61,246 bases of DNA from Pseudomonadota bacterium (GTDB taxonomy: Bacteria; Pseudomonadota; Alphaproteobacteria; Acetobacterales; Acetobacteraceae). Below the pieces are notes generated by a model that saw only the letters and a program-made list of their open reading frames with translations, did not search any database and was not told the origin of the DNA. The stretch is taken from the NCBI GenBank assembly GCA_023424475.1, contig JAFADX010000058.1:1-61246 (forward strand), written 5' to 3'. Within the stretch, counting starts at the first letter, position 1. Each line of letters begins with the position of its first letter. The translations under genes and the position numbers were made by a program. This document shows, one piece after another, positions 43,213 through 50,514 of the stretch.

Positions 43213-44289
43213 TCAGTCGTTGCTGGCCGTTACGCCGACGGCCGTCGCGAGGTGCTCGTTCCAGGCATCGACGCAGGCTTCACCGCAGCGTCGGACCCAG
43301 CTCGGCAAGACGCTGTCGGTGAGCAGGCGCAGGCGCAATGCCCGGTCCGCCGCCGAGACGGGCACCAGCGTCATGTTGCCCGGCCGCCCCGTGGTGCAGC
43401 CCGGCCGGCCGGTGTTGCAGGCGAGGCCTTCGCCCGTTTCGACATCCGCGGCATCCCAGATCTCCCGCTCGAGACCGGCGACCTCGTGGCGGATCAGGGT
43501 GCGCGCCCATTCGGGAAGGCTGTGCCAGGCCGTCCGGTTCGCCCCGAAGACCGACAGGCCCCAGGTGATGGCCATGTTGTGGACATGGGTCGTGACCTCG
43601 TGCAAGCCGATCGCATTGGCGGACATCGTGCCGGTCACCGCGCATTCCACGATGCCGTTGCGGATGGCGGCCAGCGTCTCGCCGAAGGGGATCACGATCG
43701 GCGTCGCACCGAGCGCGGCGAACATCTCCGACTGCCCGACGGAGGAGGTCCTGATGCGCCGCCCGGCAAGGTCATTGAGGCCGTTGAAGGCGTCCTTGCA
43801 GAAGACGACCTGTGCGGGATAGGTATATATCCCTAGCAACTCGACGCCGTACCGTTCCGCCAGAAGCTCTTCGAGGTGCGGCCGATAGAGGGCGACGTTG
43901 CGGCGCAGCGACGCCATGTCGGGGCTGACGATCGGCAGGTCGACGGCATTGAACTCCGGTTCCTCGGTGCTGACCACGGCCAGCAGGACGGTCCCGAAGG
44001 GCACGACGCCGAGGCGCATCAGGGCGAGCATTTCCTGCGCGCGGATGCCGCTGCGGTCGAAGGGGGCGATCTCGGCCCGCAGGCGGCCGTGCGAGACCTC
44101 CGGCAGGCGCTGCCGCCAGAACGGCTCCTCGTACCGCGTATACTGGCTCACATCGGCCAGGCCTCCGACGATCTTCAGGCGGATCGGGCCGTCCTCACGG
44201 CCAGGCTCTTCCGCGACGAGCGCCGCCGGCGCCAGGAAGCTCCCGATCAGTGCGGCGGACGCGATCCAGTGGATCACGGACCGGAACAT
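43213..44289 (-). CDS. DctP-type TRAP solute-binding protein, probable kinase partner
   Basis: The 358-residue protein has an N-terminal signal (MFRSVIHWIASAALIG to about ALVAEEP) and the DctP fold. It has the FCKDAFNGLNDLAGRRIRTSS block near residue 165, the TRAP arginine region, and GATPIVIPFGETLAAIRNGIVEC near 190-212. The start at ATG 44289 has AGGAGG five bases upstream. Instead of DctQ/DctM transporter genes, its stop is followed after two bases by the hybrid kinase gene. A role as a periplasmic co-receptor presenting a ligand to the kinase is the simplest reading. Its C-terminal half carries an unusual Cys-containing segment (LACNTGRPGCTTGRPG). Confidence 0.85.
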   Translation of the reverse strand: MFRSVIHWIASAALIGSFLAPAALVAEEPGREDGPIRLKIVGGLADVSQYTRYEEPFWRQRLPEVSHGRLRAEIAPFDRSGIRAQEMLALMRLGVVPFGTVLLAVVSTEEPEFNAVDLPIVSPDMASLRRNVALYRPHLEELLAERYGVELLGIYTYPAQVVFCKDAFNGLNDLAGRRIRTSSVGQSEMFAALGATPIVIPFGETLAAIRNGIVECAVTGTMSANAIGLHEVTTHVHNMAITWGLSVFGANRTAWHSLPEWARTLIRHEVAGLEREIWDAADVETGEGLACNTGRPGCTTGRPGNMTLVPVSAADRALRLRLLTDSVLPSWVRRCGEACVDAWNEHLATAVGVTASND

Positions 44290-44308
44290 TTCCACCTCCT
44301 GGCACGCG

Positions 44309-44354
44309 AACCTGTGCCGTTATTGCCACCAATAGGCGAAGCGTGTCACAGGTT
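44309..44354. promoter_or_regulatory. Inverted repeat in the divergent TRAP receptor-ugpQ gap (candidate operator)
   Basis: AACCTGTG (44309-44316) and CACAGGTT (44347-44354) form a perfect 8-bp inverted repeat 30 bp apart. They lie between the divergent starts of the binding-protein/kinase operon and ugpQ. The spacing is three helical turns, so it could be a two-site operator. No regulator could be assigned. Confidence 0.4.
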
Positions 44355-44453
44355 TCCTTAACGAAAGCGGGCCAGGCCGCGCCTGTGATGCCGGTTTGCC
44401 GCCGTTTTCAGCCTGGCGATCCTGGCCTGGCCCTTGCGACCGAGACATCGCGC

Positions 44454-45194
44454 ATGACCCAGTTCCGTACCGCGATCGCCAGCCACCGGGGAGGCGCCTT
44501 CCTCTGGCCGGAGAACAGCCTGACCGCCTTCCGGGCCACGGCGGGCCTCGCTCTGGAACAAGTCGAGTGCGACGTCCATGCCACGGCCGAGGGCGATCCG
44601 GTCATCCTGCACGATGCGACGCTCGAGCGTACGACGGACGGCCGCGGGCCGGTCTCCGCGCTGACGAATGCGGCGGTCCGTCGCGTGCGCGTGAAGGGGG
44701 GCGCCGGGGAGACCGTCCCGATGCTGGACGAGATGCTCGCGATCTTCCGCGGCACGGCCATAGCCCCGCGGATCGAGGTCAAGGCGGATTCCGAGGGGCG
44801 GCCTTACCGGCGCCTGGTGTCGCGTGTCCTGGAATCGCTCGACCGGGCCGGCCTGCGGTCTTCGGCCTGGATCATCGCCTTCGATGCCGGGACCGCGGCC
44901 GAGGCGCAGGCCGCCGGCGGGCTGGCCGGGGTCGCCTGGCTGATGGAAGGGAAGACCTTGGCGTCGCTCGGCCTGCGCGGAGCGGTCGCGGTCGCCACGG
45001 CCTACCGGTTTCCCGAGATCGGCGTGCCGGAATCCGTTCTTGATGCCGAAGGCTGCGCGGCCTTCCGGGCGGCGGGCATCCGCGTCTCGGTCTGGGGGGC
45101 CAACCACGAGCCCTCGATCCGGCGGATGCTCGGCCTCGGGATCGAGTGCCTGACCACCGACGACCCGCCGCTGGCCCTCGCCCTTCGGGGGTAG
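44454..45194 (+). CDS. ugpQ: Glycerophosphodiester phosphodiesterase
   Basis: The 246-residue enzyme hydrolyses glycerophosphodiesters to glycerol-3-phosphate and an alcohol. The GDPD motifs are complete: ASHRGGAFLWPENSLTAF near residues 9-26 (catalytic His10 and Arg11, metal-binding Glu22), the VECDVHATAEGDPVILHDATL block near 37-57 with the second His, and ERTTDGRG. No signal peptide is visible, so the cytoplasmic UgpQ form is likely. The start was set at ATG 44454 because the catalytic motif follows directly. It is upstream of the leucine-catabolism genes but probably not functionally tied to them. Confidence 0.9.
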   Translation: MTQFRTAIASHRGGAFLWPENSLTAFRATAGLALEQVECDVHATAEGDPVILHDATLERTTDGRGPVSALTNAAVRRVRVKGGAGETVPMLDEMLAIFRGTAIAPRIEVKADSEGRPYRRLVSRVLESLDRAGLRSSAWIIAFDAGTAAEAQAAGGLAGVAWLMEGKTLASLGLRGAVAVATAYRFPEIGVPESVLDAEGCAAFRAAGIRVSVWGANHEPSIRRMLGLGIECLTTDDPPLALALRG

Positions 45195-45254
45195 CCCGCG
45201 AAGACGCTTGGCACGGCGTGGACCCGGCGGCCATCCTGAGGGGGAGGAGACACC

Positions 45255-46427
45255 ATGTTCACGAACCAGATCCCGACCCTCGACTTCGGCCTCGGCGACG
45301 AGGTCGACATGCTGCGCGATACGGTGCGGTCCTTCGCCTCCGAGCGGATCGCGCCGATCGCCGCCGAGATCGACCGTACCGACGAGTTCCCGCGCCATCT
45401 CTGGCCGGAGATGGGCGCGCTCGGCCTGCACGGCATCACGGTCGAGGAGACATATGGCGGATCGAACATGGGCTACGTCGCCCATTGTGTGGCGATGGAG
45501 GAAGTCAGCCGGGCCTCGGCCTCGGTCGGCCTGTCCTACGGGGCGCATTCCAATCTCTGCGTGAACCAGATCCGCCGCAACGGCAGCGAGGAGCAGAAAC
45601 GGCGCTACCTGCCGAAGCTGATCTCGGGCGCACATCTCGGCGCGTTGGCGATGAGCGAGCCGGGCGCGGGCAGCGACGTCGTCTCGATGCGCCTGCGCGC
45701 CGACAGGCGCGGCGACCGCTACGTGCTGAACGGCACCAAGATGTGGATCACCAACGCGCATTATGCCGAGACGATGGTGGTCTATGCCAAGACGGACCTT
45801 GCGGCCGGGCCCAAGGGCATCACCGCCTTCATCGTCGAGCGCGACTTCAAGGGGTTCCGGCCGGCGCAGAAGCTCGACAAGCTCGGCATGCGCGGGTCGC
45901 CCACCAGCGAACTGGTCTTCGAGGACTGCGAAGTGCCGGAGGAGAATGTGCTCGGCCAGGTCGGCGGGGGCGTGCGGGTGCTGATGTCGGGGCTGGATTA
46001 CGAACGGGCCGTCCTGGCGGCGGGGCCGCTCGGCATCCTGCAGGCGTGCCTGGATCTCGTCGTCCCCTACGTTCATGAGCGCAAGCAGTTCGGCCAGCCG
46101 ATCGGCGAGTTCCAGCTGATCCAGGCCAAGCTCGCCGACATGTACACGGTGCTGAATGCCTGCCGGGCCTATGTCTATGCCGTGGCGCGGGCCTGCGACC
46201 AGGGCAAGACGACGCGCAAGGACGCCGCCGGGGCGATCCTGTTCGCCGCGGAGGCCGCGACCAAGGCGGCGCTGGACGCGATCCAGATCCTCGGCGGCAA
46301 TGGCTACATCAACGAGAATGCGCCGGGGCGGCTGCTGCGCGACGCCAAGCTCTATGAGATCGGCGCCGGCACCAGCGAGATCCGCCGCATGCTGATCGGG
46401 CGCGAGCTGTTCAGGGAAACCGCGTGA
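45255..46427 (+). CDS. ivd: Isovaleryl-CoA dehydrogenase
   Basis: This FAD enzyme of 390 residues oxidises isovaleryl-CoA to 3-methylcrotonyl-CoA in leucine degradation. It has GITVEETYGGSNMGY near residues 60-74, LSYGAHSNLCVNQI, and AMSEPGAGSDVVSMRL. The catalytic Glu250 lies in GLDYERAVLAAGPLG, the position used by isovaleryl-CoA dehydrogenase rather than the C-terminal one of medium-chain enzymes. ILGGNGYINENAPGRLLRDAK closes the protein. A strong GGGGAGGAG precedes the ATG. Its stop overlaps the next gene by 4 nt, and the pairing with the carboxylase genes confirms the substrate. Confidence 0.94.
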   Translation: MFTNQIPTLDFGLGDEVDMLRDTVRSFASERIAPIAAEIDRTDEFPRHLWPEMGALGLHGITVEETYGGSNMGYVAHCVAMEEVSRASASVGLSYGAHSNLCVNQIRRNGSEEQKRRYLPKLISGAHLGALAMSEPGAGSDVVSMRLRADRRGDRYVLNGTKMWITNAHYAETMVVYAKTDLAAGPKGITAFIVERDFKGFRPAQKLDKLGMRGSPTSELVFEDCEVPEENVLGQVGGGVRVLMSGLDYERAVLAAGPLGILQACLDLVVPYVHERKQFGQPIGEFQLIQAKLADMYTVLNACRAYVYAVARACDQGKTTRKDAAGAILFAAEAATKAALDAIQILGGNGYINENAPGRLLRDAKLYEIGAGTSEIRRMLIGRELFRETA

Positions 46428-48034
46428 CCCACCTCTTTTCCTCCTCTGTCGACACGCGCTCGGAAGCGTTCCGTGCGAATGCGGCGACGATGCGCGGGCT
46501 GCTCGACACGCTCGGCGCACGCACGCTGGAGGCGGCGGCCGGGGGGTCCGAGGCGGCGCGGCGGAAGCATGCCGCGCGCGGCAAGCTGCTGCCGCGGGAA
46601 CGCGTGGAATCGCTGCTCGACCGCGGTGCTCCGTTCCTGGAACTGTCGCCCCTCGCCGCCTTCGGCATGTATGGCGGGGAGGTGCCGGGGGCGGGGATGA
46701 TCACGGGCATCGGGCGCGTCTCGGGCCGAGAATGCGTCATCGTCGCCAACGATGCGACGGTGAAGGGAGGGACCTACTATCCCGTCACGGTGAAGAAGCA
46801 CCTGCGCGCGCAGGAGATCGCGGCGCAGAACCGCCTGCCCTGCATCTACCTGGTGGATTCCGGCGGGGCCAACCTGCCGAACCAGGACGAGATCTTTCCC
46901 GACCGCGAGCATTTCGGCCGCATCTTCTACAACCAGGCGCGCATGTCGGGGGCGGGCATTCCGCAGATCGCCTCCGTGATGGGGTCCTGCACGGCGGGCG
47001 GCGCCTATGTGCCCGCCATGTGCGACGAGGCGGTGATCGTGCGCGAGCAGGGCACGATCTTCCTTGCCGGCCCGCCGCTGGTGAAGGCGGCGACAGGCGA
47101 GGTGGTGAGCGCCGAGGACCTCGGCGGCGCGGACGTCCATACCCGGCTGTCCGGCGTGGCGGACCATTTCGCGGCGGACGACATGCATGCGCTCGGCATC
47201 GTGCGGCGGATCGTGGCGAATCTCGGAGCCGGGACGCGCGCCGCGCCCGCGACGCGCGATCCCGTGCCGCCGCGCTACGATCCGGCCGAACTGCACGGGA
47301 TCGTCCCGCCCGACCTGCGGACGCCGGTCGAGGCGCGGGAGATCATCGCGCGCATCGTCGACGGATCGGAGCTGGACGAATTCAAGCACCGCTACGGCAC
47401 GACGCTGGTCTGCGGCTTCGCGCGCATCTGGGGCATGCCGGTCGGCATCCTGGCGAACAACGGCATCCTGTTCTCGGAGTCCGCGCAGAAGGGCGCGCAT
47501 TTCGTCGAGCTCTGCTGCCAGCGCGGCATCCCGCTGCTGTTCCTGCAGAACATCGCGGGCTTCATGGTCGGGCGGAAATACGAGGCCGGGGGCATCGCCA
47601 AGGATGGCGCGAAGCTGGTGACCGCCGTCGCCTGCGCCAACGTGCCCAAGTTCACCGTCATCACCGGCGGGTCCTTCGGCGCGGGGAACTACGGCATGTG
47701 CGGCCGCGCCTATTCGCCGCGCTTCCTCTTCACCTGGCCGAATTCGCGCATTTCGGTCATGGGCGGGGAACAGGCGGCGAGCGTCCTCGCCACGCTCCGC
47801 CGCGACAACATCGAAGCCCGGGGCGAGACCTGGAGCGCGGAGGCGGAGGATGCCTTCAAGGCGCCGATCCGCGAGAAATACGAGCGCGAGGGCGACCCCT
47901 ACTACGCGACCGCGCGGCTCTGGGACGACGGCATCATCGACCCGGCCGACACGCGCGACGTGCTGGGCCTCGCCATGGCCGCCGCGCTGAACGCCCCGAT
48001 CGAGGAGACGCGCTTCGGCGTGTTCCGCATGTGA
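46424..48034 (+). CDS. mccB: 3-Methylcrotonyl-CoA carboxylase, carboxyltransferase (beta) subunit
   Basis: The 536-residue subunit transfers CO2 from carboxybiotin to 3-methylcrotonyl-CoA. It has the acyl-CoA carboxyltransferase fold in two halves. Seen motifs: RERVESLLDRGAPFLELSPLA, GGTYYPVTVKKHLRAQEIA, LVDSGGANLPNQDEIFPDREHFGRIFYNQA (the NLPNQDEIFPD stretch is diagnostic of MccB), and FLQNIAGFMVGRKYEAGGIAK in the C-terminal half. The GTG start lies in a 4-nt overlap with ivd, and the stop shares a base with the ATG of mccA, so the operon is translationally coupled. Confidence 0.94.
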   Translation: MTHLFSSSVDTRSEAFRANAATMRGLLDTLGARTLEAAAGGSEAARRKHAARGKLLPRERVESLLDRGAPFLELSPLAAFGMYGGEVPGAGMITGIGRVSGRECVIVANDATVKGGTYYPVTVKKHLRAQEIAAQNRLPCIYLVDSGGANLPNQDEIFPDREHFGRIFYNQARMSGAGIPQIASVMGSCTAGGAYVPAMCDEAVIVREQGTIFLAGPPLVKAATGEVVSAEDLGGADVHTRLSGVADHFAADDMHALGIVRRIVANLGAGTRAAPATRDPVPPRYDPAELHGIVPPDLRTPVEAREIIARIVDGSELDEFKHRYGTTLVCGFARIWGMPVGILANNGILFSESAQKGAHFVELCCQRGIPLLFLQNIAGFMVGRKYEAGGIAKDGAKLVTAVACANVPKFTVITGGSFGAGNYGMCGRAYSPRFLFTWPNSRISVMGGEQAASVLATLRRDNIEARGETWSAEAEDAFKAPIREKYEREGDPYYATARLWDDGIIDPADTRDVLGLAMAAALNAPIEETRFGVFRM

Positions 48035-50040
48035 TGTTCCGCAGCCTTCTCATCGCCAACCGGGGCGAGATCGCCTGCCGCATCATGCGCACGGCCCGAC
48101 GCATGGGCATCCGCTGCATCGCCGTGTTCAGCGAGGCGGATGCCGATGCCCTGCATGTCGCGCTGGCCGACGAGGCGCATCCGGTCGGGCCCGCGCCGGC
48201 CCGCGATTCCTACCTGCGCGCCGACCGCATCATCGAGGTCGCACGCGCCGCGGGTGCCGAGGCGATCCACCCCGGCTACGGCTTCCTCTCGGAGAACGCC
48301 GAATTCGCCGGGGCTTGCGCCGCCGCAGGCATCGCCTTCGTCGGGCCGCCGGCCTCCGCCATCTGCGCCATGGGCAGCAAGGCGGAATCGAAGGCGCTCA
48401 TGGTCGCGGCGGGCGTACCCGTGGTGCCCGGCTATCATGGCGAGGACCAGAGCGAGGACCGCCTGGCGGCCGAGGCCGCCCGCATCGGCTTTCCGATCCT
48501 GATCAAGGCGAGCGCCGGCGGCGGCGGCAAGGGCATGCGCCCGGTGCTCAACGCGGCGGATTTCCTCGACGAGCTGGCCGGTGCGCAGCGCGAGGCACGC
48601 GCCGCCTTCGGCGATGACCGGGTCCTGCTGGAACGCTACCTGCAGAAGCCGCGGCATGTGGAGGTCCAGGTCTTCGCCGACGGACATGGCAGCACCCTGC
48701 ACCTGCACACGCGGGACTGCTCGGTCCAGCGCCGCCACCAGAAGGTGCTGGAGGAAGCGCCGGCGCCGGAGCTCTCCCCGGCCCTGCGCGACCGCCTTCA
48801 CGGGGCGGCCGTCGCCGCCGCGCGGGCGGTCGGCTACGTCAACGCGGGCACCGTGGAGTTCATCGTGGAAGGCGAGGACGCCTTCTTCATGGAGATGAAT
48901 ACCCGCCTGCAGGTCGAGCATCCGGTTACCGAGATGATCACCGGTCTCGACCTGGTCGAGTGGCAGCTGCGCGTGGCCGCGGGCGAACCCCTGCCCCTGG
49001 ACGCCGCGCCCGGGCCGCGCGGCCACAGTGTCGAGGTGCGCCTCTACGCGGAGGATCCCGCGCACGACTTCCGTCCGTCCATCGGCAGGCTGCGCCGCTT
49101 CGACATGCCGTCGGCGGCGACCGACCTTCGCGTCGAGACCGGCGTCCGCGCGGGCGACGCGATCACGCCGAACTACGATCCGATGATCGCCAAGCTTGTC
49201 GCCTGGGGGCCGGATCGCGCGGCCGCGCTTGCCAGGTTGCATGGGGCCCTTGCCGCCACCGAGGTCGGCGGCCTTGCGACCAATCTTGGCTTCCTCTCGC
49301 GGCTCACCGCGCATCCGGCGATGCAGGCGGCGTCGCTCGACACCGGCTTCGTGGGGCGGCATCGCGAGGCGCTGATCCTCGCGCCCGCCGCCGCGCCGGC
49401 GGAGGCGATCGCCGCGGCCACGGCCATGCACCTCCTCTGGCGCCGGGGAGAGGCGGCCGGCGCGTCCCCGCGCGGCGGCGGCTCGCCCTGGGATCGCAGG
49501 GATGGATGGCGGCTGCAGGGCCCGGCTTCGCTGCACCTGCGCCTGCGCGACGACGCGACGACGCATGATGTGGCCGTATCGCTGCGCCGGGGCGCCATGA
49601 GCGTCGCGGTTGATGGCGGTATGCCGATCCGGGTCGATGCGCGATGGCGCGAGGGCGGGCCGAGCGTGGTGCTAGGGGGCATGGAGCGGCGGATCCGCTA
49701 TGCCCAGGACGGCGAGACGATCGAGATGGGCTGGGACGAGGAACGCCTCGTCTTCACGCTGCTCGACCCCTATGCGCCGGCGGGTGGGGAAGCCGCAGCC
49801 GAGGGCCGGCTCTCCGCGCCCATCCCGGGCCGGGTCGTTCAGGTGCTGGTCGGGACAGGCGACCAGGTTGCACGGGGTCAACTCGTCGCGATTCTCGAGG
49901 CGATGAAGACCGAGCTGCGCATCGTCGCGCCGGCGGACGGGATCGTCGCCCATGTCGGCTGCGCCGCCGGCGACAGCGTGGAGGAAGGGACCGAGATCGT
50001 CACCCTCGCGCCGCCGGGCGGGAACGCAGCGCCTCCCTGA
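48034..50040 (+). CDS. mccA: 3-Methylcrotonyl-CoA carboxylase, biotin-containing (alpha) subunit
   Basis: The 668-residue subunit carries biotin carboxylase (about residues 1-450, with MFRSLLIANRGEIACRI, KASAGGGGKGMR and EMNTRLQVEHPVTE), a BT-type linker domain, and a C-terminal biotinyl domain. The biotin-accepting Lys625 is in LEAMKTE; the usual methionine after the lysine is a threonine here. The surrounding APIPGRVVQVLV and APADGIVAHVGC are normal. It begins at ATG 48034, inside the TGATG of mccB. The C-terminus overlaps a convergent small gene by 41 nt. Confidence 0.94.
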   Translation: MFRSLLIANRGEIACRIMRTARRMGIRCIAVFSEADADALHVALADEAHPVGPAPARDSYLRADRIIEVARAAGAEAIHPGYGFLSENAEFAGACAAAGIAFVGPPASAICAMGSKAESKALMVAAGVPVVPGYHGEDQSEDRLAAEAARIGFPILIKASAGGGGKGMRPVLNAADFLDELAGAQREARAAFGDDRVLLERYLQKPRHVEVQVFADGHGSTLHLHTRDCSVQRRHQKVLEEAPAPELSPALRDRLHGAAVAAARAVGYVNAGTVEFIVEGEDAFFMEMNTRLQVEHPVTEMITGLDLVEWQLRVAAGEPLPLDAAPGPRGHSVEVRLYAEDPAHDFRPSIGRLRRFDMPSAATDLRVETGVRAGDAITPNYDPMIAKLVAWGPDRAAALARLHGALAATEVGGLATNLGFLSRLTAHPAMQAASLDTGFVGRHREALILAPAAAPAEAIAAATAMHLLWRRGEAAGASPRGGGSPWDRRDGWRLQGPASLHLRLRDDATTHDVAVSLRRGAMSVAVDGGMPIRVDARWREGGPSVVLGGMERRIRYAQDGETIEMGWDEERLVFTLLDPYAPAGGEAAAEGRLSAPIPGRVVQVLVGTGDQVARGQLVAILEAMKTELRIVAPADGIVAHVGCAAGDSVEEGTEIVTLAPPGGNAAPP

Positions 50041-50452
50041 TCGGGTTGCGGAGCAGCAGGCCGGCGCGGCGCAGCGCGCAGCCCAGGTGGATGGCGGCCG
50101 GCATGGCGGCATAGGCGGTGCGCAGCGGCACGAGGCGCAGCAGGGCGGCGAGTGCCTCGCTGCGGGCCCCGCGCTGGGCCAGCGCGCAGGCGAGGAGCAG
50201 GGCCGCCTCCTGCGGGGCGACCTGCGGGCAGAGCGGGCAGCCGGCGGCGATCGGGGCGGCGCGCAGCAGGGCATCCAGTGGGGCAGCGGCGGGCATGGCA
50301 TCCTCGGTCGCCAGCACCATCACGGCGGCTGGCAGCGGCGGTTGGCCGCGGTGCCAGGCGCGCAGCGCGTCCAGCAGCAGGCGCTCGGCCGTCGGCAGGT
50401 CTTCGGCCGGAGTGCCGGCCCAGGGCCAGTCGGGCAGTCCGCTGATGGACAT
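50000..50452 (-). CDS. Hypothetical protein under a predicted Fur box
   Basis: The product has 150 residues, starts MSISGLPDWPWAGTPAEDLP and is mostly alpha-helical, rich in Leu and Ala. A CPLC motif in AAGCPLCPQVAPQEAALLLA lies near residue 84. No signal peptide or obvious membrane segment is visible. No family was recognised. ATG 50452 is supported by AAAGGAGG just upstream; the longer in-frame start has no ribosome site. A near-consensus Fur box lies 33 bp upstream, so expression is predicted to rise under iron limitation. It sits after dnaE2 on the same strand; its 3' end overlaps mccA. Confidence 0.6.
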   Translation of the reverse strand: MSISGLPDWPWAGTPAEDLPTAERLLLDALRAWHRGQPPLPAAVMVLATEDAMPAAAPLDALLRAAPIAAGCPLCPQVAPQEAALLLACALAQRGARSEALAALLRLVPLRTAYAAMPAAIHLGCALRRAGLLLRNPIREALRSRPAARG

Positions 50453-50484
50453 GGGACCTCCTTTCGCTGGCCGGACGAGATATC

Positions 50485-50503
50485 GCAAATGATAATGATT
50501 CGC
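50485..50503. promoter_or_regulatory. Fur box upstream of the 150-residue hypothetical gene
   Basis: The 19-bp site GCAAATGATAATGATTCGC matches the classical Fur consensus at 14 of 19 positions by hand count, including the central core AATGATAAT. It stands out in a 70 % GC genome. It lies between the dnaE2 stop (50515) and the start of the small gene (50452), which makes that gene the likely target. Confidence 0.72.
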
Positions 50504-50514
50504 AAGAACTGCGG

